DNA of 64,000 nt from Gp6-AA40 sp963818645 (lineage in GTDB: Bacteria > Acidobacteriota > Vicinamibacteria > Vicinamibacterales > UBA2999): the NCBI GenBank assembly GCA_963818645.1, contig CAWFTF010000009.1, forward strand, positions 72,921 to 136,920. The letters are read 5' to 3'. Within the stretch, counting starts at the first letter, position 1, and each line of letters opens with the position of its first letter. Below the pieces are notes generated by a model that ran no database searches, was not told the DNA's origin, and saw only the letters and a program-made list of their open reading frames with translations. Both the position numbers and the translations under genes were made by a program. Of the stretch, positions 53,772-64,000 are shown one piece after another.

Positions 53772-54878
53772 ATGCGTTTAGACCGTTCAATGCCATCACT
53801 CCCAACGGGGACCGTTTCGTCTCGCGCCCACGAGCCGGCAACGTCGGATCGCACGATCGTCGGCACGAGCGACGTCCTGAAATATGTGATGTACCGCGTC
53901 GAGCAGGTGGCGTCCACGAACGCCTCGGTCCTGTTGCTCGGTGAGACGGGCACGGGAAAAGAGCTCGTGGCGCGGGCCATTCATAATCAGAGCCGCCGTG
54001 CCCACCGCAAGTTCATGGTCGTCAACTGCAGCGCGTTGCCACCCACTCTCATCGAGAGCGAGTTGTTCGGCCGCGATCGCGGCGCGTTCACCGGCGCGCA
54101 TACCTCGCAGCCCGGTCGCTTCGAGCTGGCCGATGGCGGCACGATCTTCCTCGACGAGATCGGTGAGCTACCGCTCGAATTGCAGCCGAAACTGCTTCGT
54201 GTCCTGCAGGAAGGCCAGTTCGAACGGCTTGGCAGCACACGCACGGTCGACGTCGATGTCCGGATCGTGGCTGCCACGAACCGGAATCTGGTTGAGGACG
54301 TGAACAGCGGCAAGTTCCGGCAGGACCTGTTCTATCGCCTCAACGTCTTCCCGATCACGCTGCCGGCCTTGCGGGAGCGGCTCGAAGATCTGCCTGCGCT
54401 TCTTCGTCACTTCTGCGATCGCGTCGGGCGGCAGATGGGCCGGACCATCAGCCGCGTGACCCCCGGCACGCTGGAAGCGCTCCGGCAATATGACTGGCCC
54501 GGAAACATCCGTGAGTTCGAGAACGTGATTCAACAGGCCGTGATTCTGTCGCGGGACGGAGTGCTCGACCTCTCGAACTTCAGAGGCGAACCGGTTCGCC
54601 GCAGCGTGGTCACGACGTTGAGTGACGAGCCCCAGACGCTGGTTGAAGTTCAGCGCGCGCACATCCTGCGGATGCTGCAACTCGCGAACTGGCGGATCGA
54701 AGGGCCAGCTGGTGCGGCGAAGGTGCTTGGCCTGTGCGCCAGCACGCTCAGAACGAGGATGCGGAAGCTCGGAATTCATCGACCGGTCGAGGGTCCACAG
54801 AACCTGGTGACCCATCCGATATCGCAGCCGGCGAGGGCCATCCCGTTCACGAACGACCTCGGCGCCGCGGCATCCTGA
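53772..54878 (+). CDS. Sigma-54-dependent activator without a sensory receiver domain
   Basis: 368 residues from ATG 53772 (an earlier in-frame start at 53709 is possible). It begins almost directly with the AAA+ domain: Walker A GETGTGKE, the sigma-54 loop GAFTGA, Walker B IFLDEIGE, and the conserved YRLNVFPITLP and WPGNIREFEN. The C-terminus is a Fis-type HTH (GAAKVLGLCASTLRTRMRKLG). The PspF-like architecture implies control by a partner protein rather than by its own sensor; the adjacent stand-alone receiver is one candidate (speculative). The frame is intact, in contrast to the activator at 4585. Confidence 0.95.
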   Translation: MRLDRSMPSLPTGTVSSRAHEPATSDRTIVGTSDVLKYVMYRVEQVASTNASVLLLGETGTGKELVARAIHNQSRRAHRKFMVVNCSALPPTLIESELFGRDRGAFTGAHTSQPGRFELADGGTIFLDEIGELPLELQPKLLRVLQEGQFERLGSTRTVDVDVRIVAATNRNLVEDVNSGKFRQDLFYRLNVFPITLPALRERLEDLPALLRHFCDRVGRQMGRTISRVTPGTLEALRQYDWPGNIREFENVIQQAVILSRDGVLDLSNFRGEPVRRSVVTTLSDEPQTLVEVQRAHILRMLQLANWRIEGPAGAAKVLGLCASTLRTRMRKLGIHRPVEGPQNLVTHPISQPARAIPFTNDLGAAAS

Positions 54879-54939
54879 CCCTGCGGACGCGTCGTCATCG
54901 ACGAGCAGCAACTCCATCAGCGCGGACGCGATCGTCGCG

Positions 54940-57103
<2,164 letters not shown>

Positions 57104-57107
<4 letters not shown>

Positions 57108-59765
57108 CGTTCTCCTCGATTGCTGACGCGCTCGAGCAGTGCCACTGGAAAGTCTCGCCAGAGTTCCGAGACGTCGACGGTGCCGCCCACGATCGGCTGC
57201 CCGGTCAGCACGTTCGTCCACGAACCTTGCGGGACACAGATTGCGGTGCCATGCCAGCGTCCATCGGCGCGAATCACCAGACGCGGCACGACGGTCATCA
57301 CGCTCTCGCCGCGGCAGAACGCCACGACGTGATCGGCGAGCGGTCCACTGGCGTCGGCAGCGCTATAGCGGCTGTCGGCGTCGAACGCGTCGCGCTGCCG
57401 CTGTCGCAATTGCAGCGCTGCATGCGTGACCCACATCTTCGGCAGGCCTTCGTCAGCGCGATCCCAGATCTCGCGAGCACTCAGCTGCTTCACTTCGGCG
57501 AGCGCGCGGCGGCGTTCCTCGTAGTCGACGGGCCGGCGGTTATCCGGATCCACGAGATGCAGAGACCACAGCTCGGTGCCCTGATAGAGGTCGGGCACGC
57601 CAGGGGCCGTCAGCTTGATGAGCGTCTGCGCGAGTGAGTTGATGCGGCCGAATCCGATCAGTGACTCGACGAACTGCCTGATGTCCTGCATCAGGTGACG
57701 ATCGGTGAGGCACCGCTCGACGAACGTGCGAACGGCACCCTCGTAGGCCGTGTCCGGGGCCGTCCACGACGTATACGTCTTGGCCTCGCGGCACACCTTC
57801 TCCATGTAGGCCGTGAGGCGTTCGGCGCATGCGGGCCACGCGCCAACGAGCGTCTGGTAGAAGAAGTACTCCGTGTTGCGATCGGGCCAGTCGTTCGTGC
57901 GATGCGTCTGGGCCATCGCAGACCATCGACGCACTGCGTCAATCCAGGCCGACGGCTGTTCGGAGAGCAGCGCGAGGCGAGCACGCATGTCCTCGCCGCG
58001 CTTGCTGTCGTGCGTTGCGGTGGCGAGCATCGTGAGCGGCCACCGCTGCTGCATCTCTCGCGCCTTCTCGTGAAAATGATGAAGGCTGATTCCGAACCGG
58101 GAGGGATCGCCGCCAACTTCGTTGAGCGCAATGAAGCGGTTGTAGTTGTAGAAGACCGTGTCTTCGACCCCCTTGGCCATGGCGGGTCCGGTCAACTGCT
58201 GCAATCGAGCGACGAACTCCTTCTCGAGGTCGCCTGTCACCGTCAGCGTGATCAGGTCGCGCAGGAATTCGAACAGCGTGGCCTCGATGTCGGGCCGCTC
58301 CCGAATGGCGTCAGCGGTCGCGATGTCGACATATCGACGGTCGCTCTCCGACAACCGGTTCGCGTAGGGCTGGATGTACGTGCGATACACCGGAAACCAT
58401 GCGATGAGTTCACGCAGCGCGTCTGCAAGTTGATGGCGCGAGTAGTCACGATGACGCCGATGGCGCTCGCAGATTTGGAGGAGCAGAGCAGTCAGTCGGA
58501 TGACATCGCTGCCGAGCATCTCGCGGAGCACCAGGACCTTCTTGTCTCGAACAAGAGCGGCGTAGTCACGAGTCTCGCCGGTGAAGTCGCGGTAGAAGTC
58601 GGTGAGCGGAACTTCGCCATCCGGATCGACGAATAGTCCGGTGACCCGATTGAGGAAGTCGTAACCGGTGGTTCCCGCGATCGGCCAGCTCTCGGGCAGC
58701 GTCTCTTCCGCGTCCAGGATCTTCTCGGCCACGATCCAGGCGTTCGGCGCCGCTGCGCGCAGGCGTTCGAGATACTCGAGCGGATCGCGCAAGCCATCCA
58801 GATGGTCGATGCGCAGGCCGTCGATGCCACCCTCACGCACCCATTCGAGAACACGGCTGTGCGTGTCCTGGAAGACCTGCTCATCCTCCATCCGCAATCC
58901 GATGAGCGTGTCGATGTCGAAGAAGCGCCGATAGCCCAGGTCGCGGTCCGCGCTGCGCCACCATGCGAGGCGATAGTTCTGCAGATCCAGCAGCGCGTGC
59001 AGCGAGTCGGGATCTCCGTTCATCTCGCCGATGGTCTGATCGATGGCGGTCGCGACAAACGGGTCGTCCTCCAGAAGACGACGGAGTTGCTCGCGGAGGA
59101 CGGCCTTGTCGCGATGTCGTCGGCGGACGCTGGCACGATCGGTTGCGGTCGGCCGGGGGAGCTCGCTGAAGGCGTCGGCGAGAAACGCGAGCGCATCCGA
59201 GTTGGCCTGCCGTGCCGCACGACCGAGCACAGGTCCGAGCGAGCTGGGGCTGATTGGATATGTGTTGTCCTCGTAGCGGACGTGGAACTCCGCACCTTGT
59301 CGCACGATCTGGAGCTCGCCTGCCTCGAGCACGCGACCGTACTGATCTCTCAAGATCGGAATGAGCACGGTGTTGCGGAGTCGCGCCTCGGGCGGCTCCC
59401 ACTCCACGTCGAAGTACGAGGCGAAGTGACTCGACGGCCCGTTTTCGAGCACATCGGCCCACCACCAGTTGGCCGATGTGGAGATCGCCATGTGGTTCGG
59501 CACGATGTCGAGGACCTGCCCCAATCTGCACGTTCTTCAACGCGGCCACAAGACGTCTGAAGCCTTCTTCGCCGCCAAGCTCCACGTTCGGTCGCGTGTA
59601 ATCGATGACGTCGTAGCCGTGCGTGCTTCCAGGCGCCGCTTGAAGATAGGGCGAGCAGTACGCGTGCGTGATACCTAGTTCGGAGAGGTAGTCGCTAATC
59701 CCAGCCGCGGCGTCGAACGGGAAGTCGGCGCGAAGCTGAAGACGATAGGTTGCCGTCAGGCTCAC
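57104..59765 (-). CDS. treY: Maltooligosyl trehalose synthase (one frame break)
   Basis: GH13 enzyme that turns the reducing-end linkage of a malto-oligosaccharide into an alpha,alpha-1,1 (trehalose) linkage. The N-terminus TYRLQLRADFPFDAAAG and YLSELGITHAYCSPYLQAAPGSTHGYDV is diagnostic; VLDIVPNHMA and GLRIDHLDGL are the catalytic regions. The first ~80 residues are in another frame; deleting one base of the CCCC run 59519-59522 joins them, giving 886 residues. It uses GTG 59765. It is transcribed before glgX. TreZ, the next enzyme of the pathway, lies about 3.3 kb away on the other strand. Confidence 0.95.
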
Positions 59766-59818
59766 TCAGCCTTTGGCCGGAAGCAAGTTGAGCGCCACCC
59801 AGATGAGTCAATTCTGAC

Positions 59819-60908
59819 CTAAGCCGTTCGCCGCTGAGCTGCACGTTGTAAACGATGCAGCCACGCAAGCACAGCTGTCTCCATCCTTTGAAAGTCGCCG
59901 GCAGACGACACTGCCTTCAGCTTTCTCGAATGTCGCGTGCGGGGAAGCGATCCGTCGGTGTAGGCATCGACGATCGCCGGGTGAATGTAACTCTTTCTAC
60001 AAATCGCCGGTGTGTTCCCGAGGACGCCGGCAACTGCCTCGATCGCCTGATTCACGTTGCGCTTCGCGCGAGCGCTGGAACTGTACTCAGGAAACTCCTG
60101 GAAAGCGCAGGCGGCGAGGACCGTTGCGGCCCACGTCCGGAAGCTCTTCGCGGTGAAATCCTGTCCGGTCACTTCGCGCAGGTACGTCGTTGATGTCGGC
60201 CGAGCCGATGTCCTGAACTTTCCCCTCATCGTCGATGTATCCGAACAACTCATGACCGGGGAGGTCCTGGCATCGTCTGACGATCCCCGCGAGACGAACA
60301 TCGTTGAACGCGATGTCGTGAGACTTTCCACCCTTGCCTCTGAATCGGAAGCGGAGCGTGGACCTCGACACCTGCACGTGTCTGTTACGCATCGTCGTCA
60401 GGCCAAAGGAGTTGTTGTCGCGCGCGTATTCATCGTTGCCGACGCGGATGAGCGTTTTCTCGAGCAGTTGCACGACGGCAGCGATGACCTTTCGCCTCGG
60501 CAGACCGGAGGCGGACAGATCCTTTGCAATCTGCCGGCGCAGCACTGGCAGCGCCATCGCGAACGTCAACATCTGGTCGTACTTCGACTCGTCGCGAACC
60601 TGCCGCCAGCCGGTGTGATACCGGTACTGCTTGCGGCCTCGCGCGTCGCGACCGCACGCCTGCAGATGTCCCCTGGGATTTGGGCAGATCCACACGTCTT
60701 TCCACGCGGGCGGAATCGCCAGACGGGCGATGCGGTCGAGGTCTGCTCGCCGTCTGATGACATGGCCGTGCTGATCGAGGTAGCGAAACCCGCGTCCGCG
60801 GCGCCGCCGCTGAATGCCGGGCGCACGATCGGTGACATAGACGAGCCCTGCCGAGCGCGCTGACTGAGCGTTGGCGGGTTGTTCGCTTCGTGCGTTCACA
60901 TGAGCCAT
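59819..60908 (-). CDS. DNA topoisomerase IB, bacterial/poxvirus type (one frame break)
   Basis: Relaxes supercoils through a 3'-phosphotyrosine intermediate. The N-domain includes RLAIPPAWKDVWICPNPRGHLQA. The catalytic domain carries RVGNDEYARDNNSFGLTTMR and the His/Lys/Arg-containing block, then SFRTWAAT and the active-site Tyr in KSYIHPAIVDAY. The break lies after SADIND: one base near 60185 must be removed to read YLREVTGQDFTAK. The corrected length is 362 residues, normal for the family. It is inserted between the two arms of the glycogen/trehalose genes with no obvious functional link. Confidence 0.92.
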
Positions 60909-60998
60909 CGATTCATTACTCGAGCTGATGGTTTAGCAATTCACCCGCCAGTCGGGCAGTGGGCACCGTCCTTGCGAGGGGATCGAGCCATCAGCTCG

Positions 60999-63056
60999 AT
61001 GGTCGGCGTCGATACCAACCCACACGTAGCCACAGACATCGTTCGCGAGATCCAGATCGGCGCCGATCTGGATCGACTGACGACGCTCGAGTGGCTGGTG
61101 ACGAACGGCCTCGGCGGATATGCATCTGGGACGTTGGGCGGTGTGTTGACGCGCCGCTACCACGCGCTTCTGATCGCGGCGCTGCCGGCTCCACTCGGGC
61201 GCGTCGTGCTCGTGTCGCGGCTCGACGAACGCGTCCGGTTGTCTGGTGGGCAAATCGGGTGGCTGAGCCGACGGGGAGGTGGGCCCAACGAGGTCACCAC
61301 GCGATTCAGGCTGGTGGGTGGATTGCCCGTCTGGACGTACGAGCTCGATGGCACCACCATCGAGAAGCAATTGTTCATGCCGCGCCTGCAGAACACCGTC
61401 ATCGTGACCTACACGGTGAGACGCGCGGTCAAACCCTTCCGGCTGGGAATTCGCCCGCACCTTCACGCGCGTCCGCACGAAGCGACGGTTGACTACGCGC
61501 TCCCTGCATCGCCGGTGCTGGTCGCACGCGGCGGATATCTCGAAACGATGCTGGACGCATCGGTGCCGCCTTTGATGTTTGGTTTGCGTGATCACGAGTC
61601 GGCGTTCACGCTTCACCCCGAAGTGACCAAGGACGTGCCATACCTCCTCGAGCAGCAGCGCGGATACGCATCGGTCGGCGACACGTGGAGCCCGGGCTAT
61701 TTCAAGCTCGATCTCAGCGAGGGCGAACGAGTCACCTTTATTGCCTCGACGCACAGTGCCGTCGAACTCGACGCCCTCGCCACTGACGAGGCGTTGGACG
61801 CGGAGATTACCCGTCGAACCCGATTGCTCAGCGCTGCCGGCGACGTGGGCTCACACGGGTTGTGCGCCGAACTCGTGCTCGGGGCCGATCAATTCGTCAT
61901 CGAACCGGCGACTCGCGCGGCCGAGTCCACGCGCGCGCGGGCTGCAGGCGAAGAAGCGCGGAGCGTCATTGCCGGCTATCACTGGTTCACGGACTGGGGC
62001 CGGGACACGATGATCAGCCTCGAAGGCCTGACGCTGTGCACGGGCCGGCATGCGGAGGCGCGCGGCATCCTGATGACGTTCGCGCATCATCTTCGCGACG
62101 GCCTGATACCGAACCTCTTTCCTGAAGGCGATCAAGAAGGGCTCTACAACACCGCCGACGCGACCCTGTGGTTCTTTCATGCGATCGATCGCTACGTCAC
62201 CATCACGAAGGATTTCGAGCCGGTGCGCGATCTCCTGCCTTCACTCGAAGAGGTTGTTCGTCTTCACCTTGCGGGCACACGCTTCGGAATTCGAGTGGAC
62301 GATGACGGCCTGCTGACTCAAGGTGCCGCGAGCCTCGCGCTCACGTGGATGGACGCAAAGGTGGGCGACTGGGTGGTCACCCCTCGCCGCGGCAAGACCG
62401 TGGAGATCAACGCGCTTTGGTACAACGCGGTGCGGTTGCTCGCGCAATGGTCTCGAGCGTTCGATCGCGATGCCGCTCATCTGGAGACGGTGGCCGAGCG
62501 CACCCGTGCCGCGTTCAACCGCCGATTCTGGTTCGATCAGGGCCAGTACCTCTACGACATCGTCGACGGCGAAGCCGGCGACGATTCGTCCATGCGGCCG
62601 AACCAGATCTTCTCGCTGGCGCTCCGATATCCCGTGCTCGATGAGAGTCGCTGGAAGCGGATCGTCGATGTTGTCGCAGAACGTTTGCTGACGCCGCTCG
62701 GTCTCCGGACGCTCGAGCCCGGTCACAAGGACTACAAGGCGCAATACTTCGGCGACCTGCGCGCGCGCGACGCCGCGTATCACCAGGGCACGGTGTGGGC
62801 GTGGCTCATCGGGCCCTTTGTCGATGCGTGGCTACGCGCCTACCCGGGCCGCCGCGACGAGGCACGAGCGCTGCTCGGTGCGTTCGACCGGCACTTGAGC
62901 GATGCGTGCATCGGGACGATCAGCGAGGTCTTCGACGCCACTGAGCCTTACGCACCGCGTGGGTGTGTGGCCCAGGCATGGAGCGTCGCCGAAGTGTTGC
63001 GCTCGTTCGTGAAACTGCAGCAATCAGATGAGGAGTCGCGTGTCTCGACGTCGTGA
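60999..63056 (+). CDS. Glycogen-debranching enzyme, amylo-alpha-1,6-glucosidase family
   Basis: 685 residues from ATG 60999 (in-frame upstream ATG 60900 possible). The N-terminal domain starts TTLEWLVTNGLGGYASGTLGG, the hallmark of GDE_N; the C-terminal (alpha/alpha)6 barrel contains YHWFTDWGRDTMISLEGLTL and later AYHQGTVWAWLIGPF, typical of the GDE_C glucosidase. It hydrolyses alpha-1,6-linked residues left on glycogen chains. It is therefore a second, unrelated debranching activity beside GlgX. Its stop overlaps the start of TreZ by 29 bases. Confidence 0.92.
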   Translation: MVGVDTNPHVATDIVREIQIGADLDRLTTLEWLVTNGLGGYASGTLGGVLTRRYHALLIAALPAPLGRVVLVSRLDERVRLSGGQIGWLSRRGGGPNEVTTRFRLVGGLPVWTYELDGTTIEKQLFMPRLQNTVIVTYTVRRAVKPFRLGIRPHLHARPHEATVDYALPASPVLVARGGYLETMLDASVPPLMFGLRDHESAFTLHPEVTKDVPYLLEQQRGYASVGDTWSPGYFKLDLSEGERVTFIASTHSAVELDALATDEALDAEITRRTRLLSAAGDVGSHGLCAELVLGADQFVIEPATRAAESTRARAAGEEARSVIAGYHWFTDWGRDTMISLEGLTLCTGRHAEARGILMTFAHHLRDGLIPNLFPEGDQEGLYNTADATLWFFHAIDRYVTITKDFEPVRDLLPSLEEVVRLHLAGTRFGIRVDDDGLLTQGAASLALTWMDAKVGDWVVTPRRGKTVEINALWYNAVRLLAQWSRAFDRDAAHLETVAERTRAAFNRRFWFDQGQYLYDIVDGEAGDDSSMRPNQIFSLALRYPVLDESRWKRIVDVVAERLLTPLGLRTLEPGHKDYKAQYFGDLRARDAAYHQGTVWAWLIGPFVDAWLRAYPGRRDEARALLGAFDRHLSDACIGTISEVFDATEPYAPRGCVAQAWSVAEVLRSFVKLQQSDEESRVSTS

Positions 63057-64000
63057 GGCCACGTCTATTTCCCAGTCGTCGCTCGGCGCCACCGTCGATT
63101 CCGACGGCGTCACCTTCACCGTGTGGGCGCCGGCGCAACGAGAGGTCGCGCTCGTGCTGGACGGAAGACCAGACATCCCGATGGCGCCAGCGGAAGCCGG
63201 CTACTTCAGTGCTACGGCACCGGACGTACGAGCGGGCCAGCGTTACTGGTTCCGTCTCGAGCAGGGACTTCGTCCCGATCCCGTTTCACGCTTTCAGCCG
63301 GATGGTCCCTTCGGGCCGTCGATGGTTGTCGATCCACATGCGTTTACATGGACGACCAGCGGCTGGGGAGGAGCGCAGCCCCGTCACCGCCAGGTCGTCT
63401 ACGAAATGCACATCGGTACGTTCACCACCCGCGGGACGTGGACGTCGGCGCGTGAACGGCTGCCGCATCTCGCGTCGCTCGGGATCACGACGCTCGAAGT
63501 GATGCCGATCGCGGAGTTCGATGGGCGCTTCGGGTGGGGCTATGACGGCGTGTTCCTCTTCGCGCCCTATCATCACTACGGCACACCGGATGATGCGCGC
63601 GCCTTCGTGGATGCGGCGCACAGCCACGGCCTGGCCGTCATTCTCGATGTGGTTTACAACCACCTCGGTCCGTCGGGCAACTTTCTGCCGGAGTTCAGCA
63701 CGTCTTACTTCTCCGCGCACGAGACGGAGTGGGGACAGGGGTTCAACCTCGATGGCGAGTGCTCCGCTCCCGTGCGTCACTTCATGCGCGAGAACGTGCG
63801 GCACTGGCTCGAGGAGTATCGCTTCGACGGCCTTCGCTTCGACGCGACGCAAGCGCTCGTCGACACATCACCGACACACATCGTTCGGGAACTGACCGAG
63901 TACGGTCGCGCGGTCGTGGCGCCGCGGCGCATCTTTGTTTCTGCCGAGAACGAACCGCAGGACACCGCGCATGTTCGTCTGGGCGACTCGGATCCAGGCG
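63028..64000 (+). CDS. treZ: Maltooligosyl trehalose trehalohydrolase, 5' part (cut by window edge)
   Basis: GH13 enzyme releasing free trehalose from maltooligosyl trehalose made by TreY. The frame is open from ATG 63028 (GTG 63040 also possible) to the window end, 324 codons. The CBM48-like N-domain (VTFTVWAPAQREVALVLDG) is followed by the barrel with QVVYEMHIGTFT, FDGRFGWGYDGV, VILDVVYNHLGPSGN and the nucleophile region YRFDGLRFDAT. These are specific to TreZ (GWGYDGV, NHLGPSGN). It overlaps the preceding gene, implying coupled translation. Confidence 0.93.
   Translation, partial: MRSRVSRRREATSISQSSLGATVDSDGVTFTVWAPAQREVALVLDGRPDIPMAPAEAGYFSATAPDVRAGQRYWFRLEQGLRPDPVSRFQPDGPFGPSMVVDPHAFTWTTSGWGGAQPRHRQVVYEMHIGTFTTRGTWTSARERLPHLASLGITTLEVMPIAEFDGRFGWGYDGVFLFAPYHHYGTPDDARAFVDAAHSHGLAVILDVVYNHLGPSGNFLPEFSTSYFSAHETEWGQGFNLDGECSAPVRHFMRENVRHWLEEYRFDGLRFDATQALVDTSPTHIVRELTEYGRAVVAPRRIFVSAENEPQDTAHVRLGDSDPG

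Overview
The window is a GC-rich, densely packed chromosomal segment from a diderm (Gram-negative type) bacterium: it encodes a tripartite RND efflux pump, two Omp85-family barrels, a TamB-like protein and several lipoproteins. The gene content (short ATP synthase delta subunit, paired glycogen/trehalose genes, secreted proteins of types common in soil Acidobacteriota, long BACON-repeat lipoprotein) is most like Acidobacteriota. That placement is inference from family resemblance, not from a marker search. I saw no tRNA, rRNA, insertion sequence, prophage or CRISPR array.

Layout. 1-4.4 kb (minus): F-type ATP synthase genes in the order VIT-like membrane gene, a, c, b, delta, alpha. 4.6-15 kb (plus): sigma-54 activator, STAS-like protein, RND efflux operon (adaptor, pump, outer-membrane factor), polyphosphate kinase 2, mechanosensitive channel. 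14.7-23.4 kb: an asparagine/aspartate/glutamine utilisation locus, with a minus-strand operon of aspartate ammonia-lyase, a small secreted protein, a DASS dicarboxylate transporter, an AspT-type exchanger and type II asparaginase, and a divergent periplasmic glutaminase. 23.7-29.1 kb: a three-gene envelope operon including a POTRA-less Omp85-like barrel. 29.2-37.8 kb: ATP-dependent DNA ligase, a secreted protein, an MBL-fold hydrolase, then an island with two paralogous small unknown proteins bracketing a membrane-tailed AAA+ ATPase, an FtsH-like protease, a REC-MEDS protein and a small membrane protein; the second paralog has a convincing sigma-54 promoter. 37.8-44.7 kb: one giant gene joining a TamB-like protein to a complete POTRA + Omp85 barrel. 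44.8-48.8 kb: gamma-glutamyltransferase-like enzyme, OFA-type MFS transporter, RodZ-like HTH/PEGA protein. 48.8-52.3 kb: lipoprotein with 12 BACON repeats. 52.6-54.9 kb: FixJ-type regulator, stand-alone receiver, second sigma-54 activator. 54.9-64 kb: glycogen-to-trehalose genes (GlgX, TreY, glycogen-debranching enzyme, TreZ) around a topoisomerase IB.

The most striking structural find is the TamB-Omp85 fusion, which would place the inter-membrane bridge and the outer-membrane insertase in one polypeptide of about 2,290 residues. The main caution is that at least ten reading-frame breaks of the same sign (one extra base) occur across eight genes, seven of the ten in runs of 3-4 identical bases. 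Removing one base at each site restores family-typical proteins with exact codon counts, so I treat these genes as probably intact and the breaks as probable consensus errors until resequenced.
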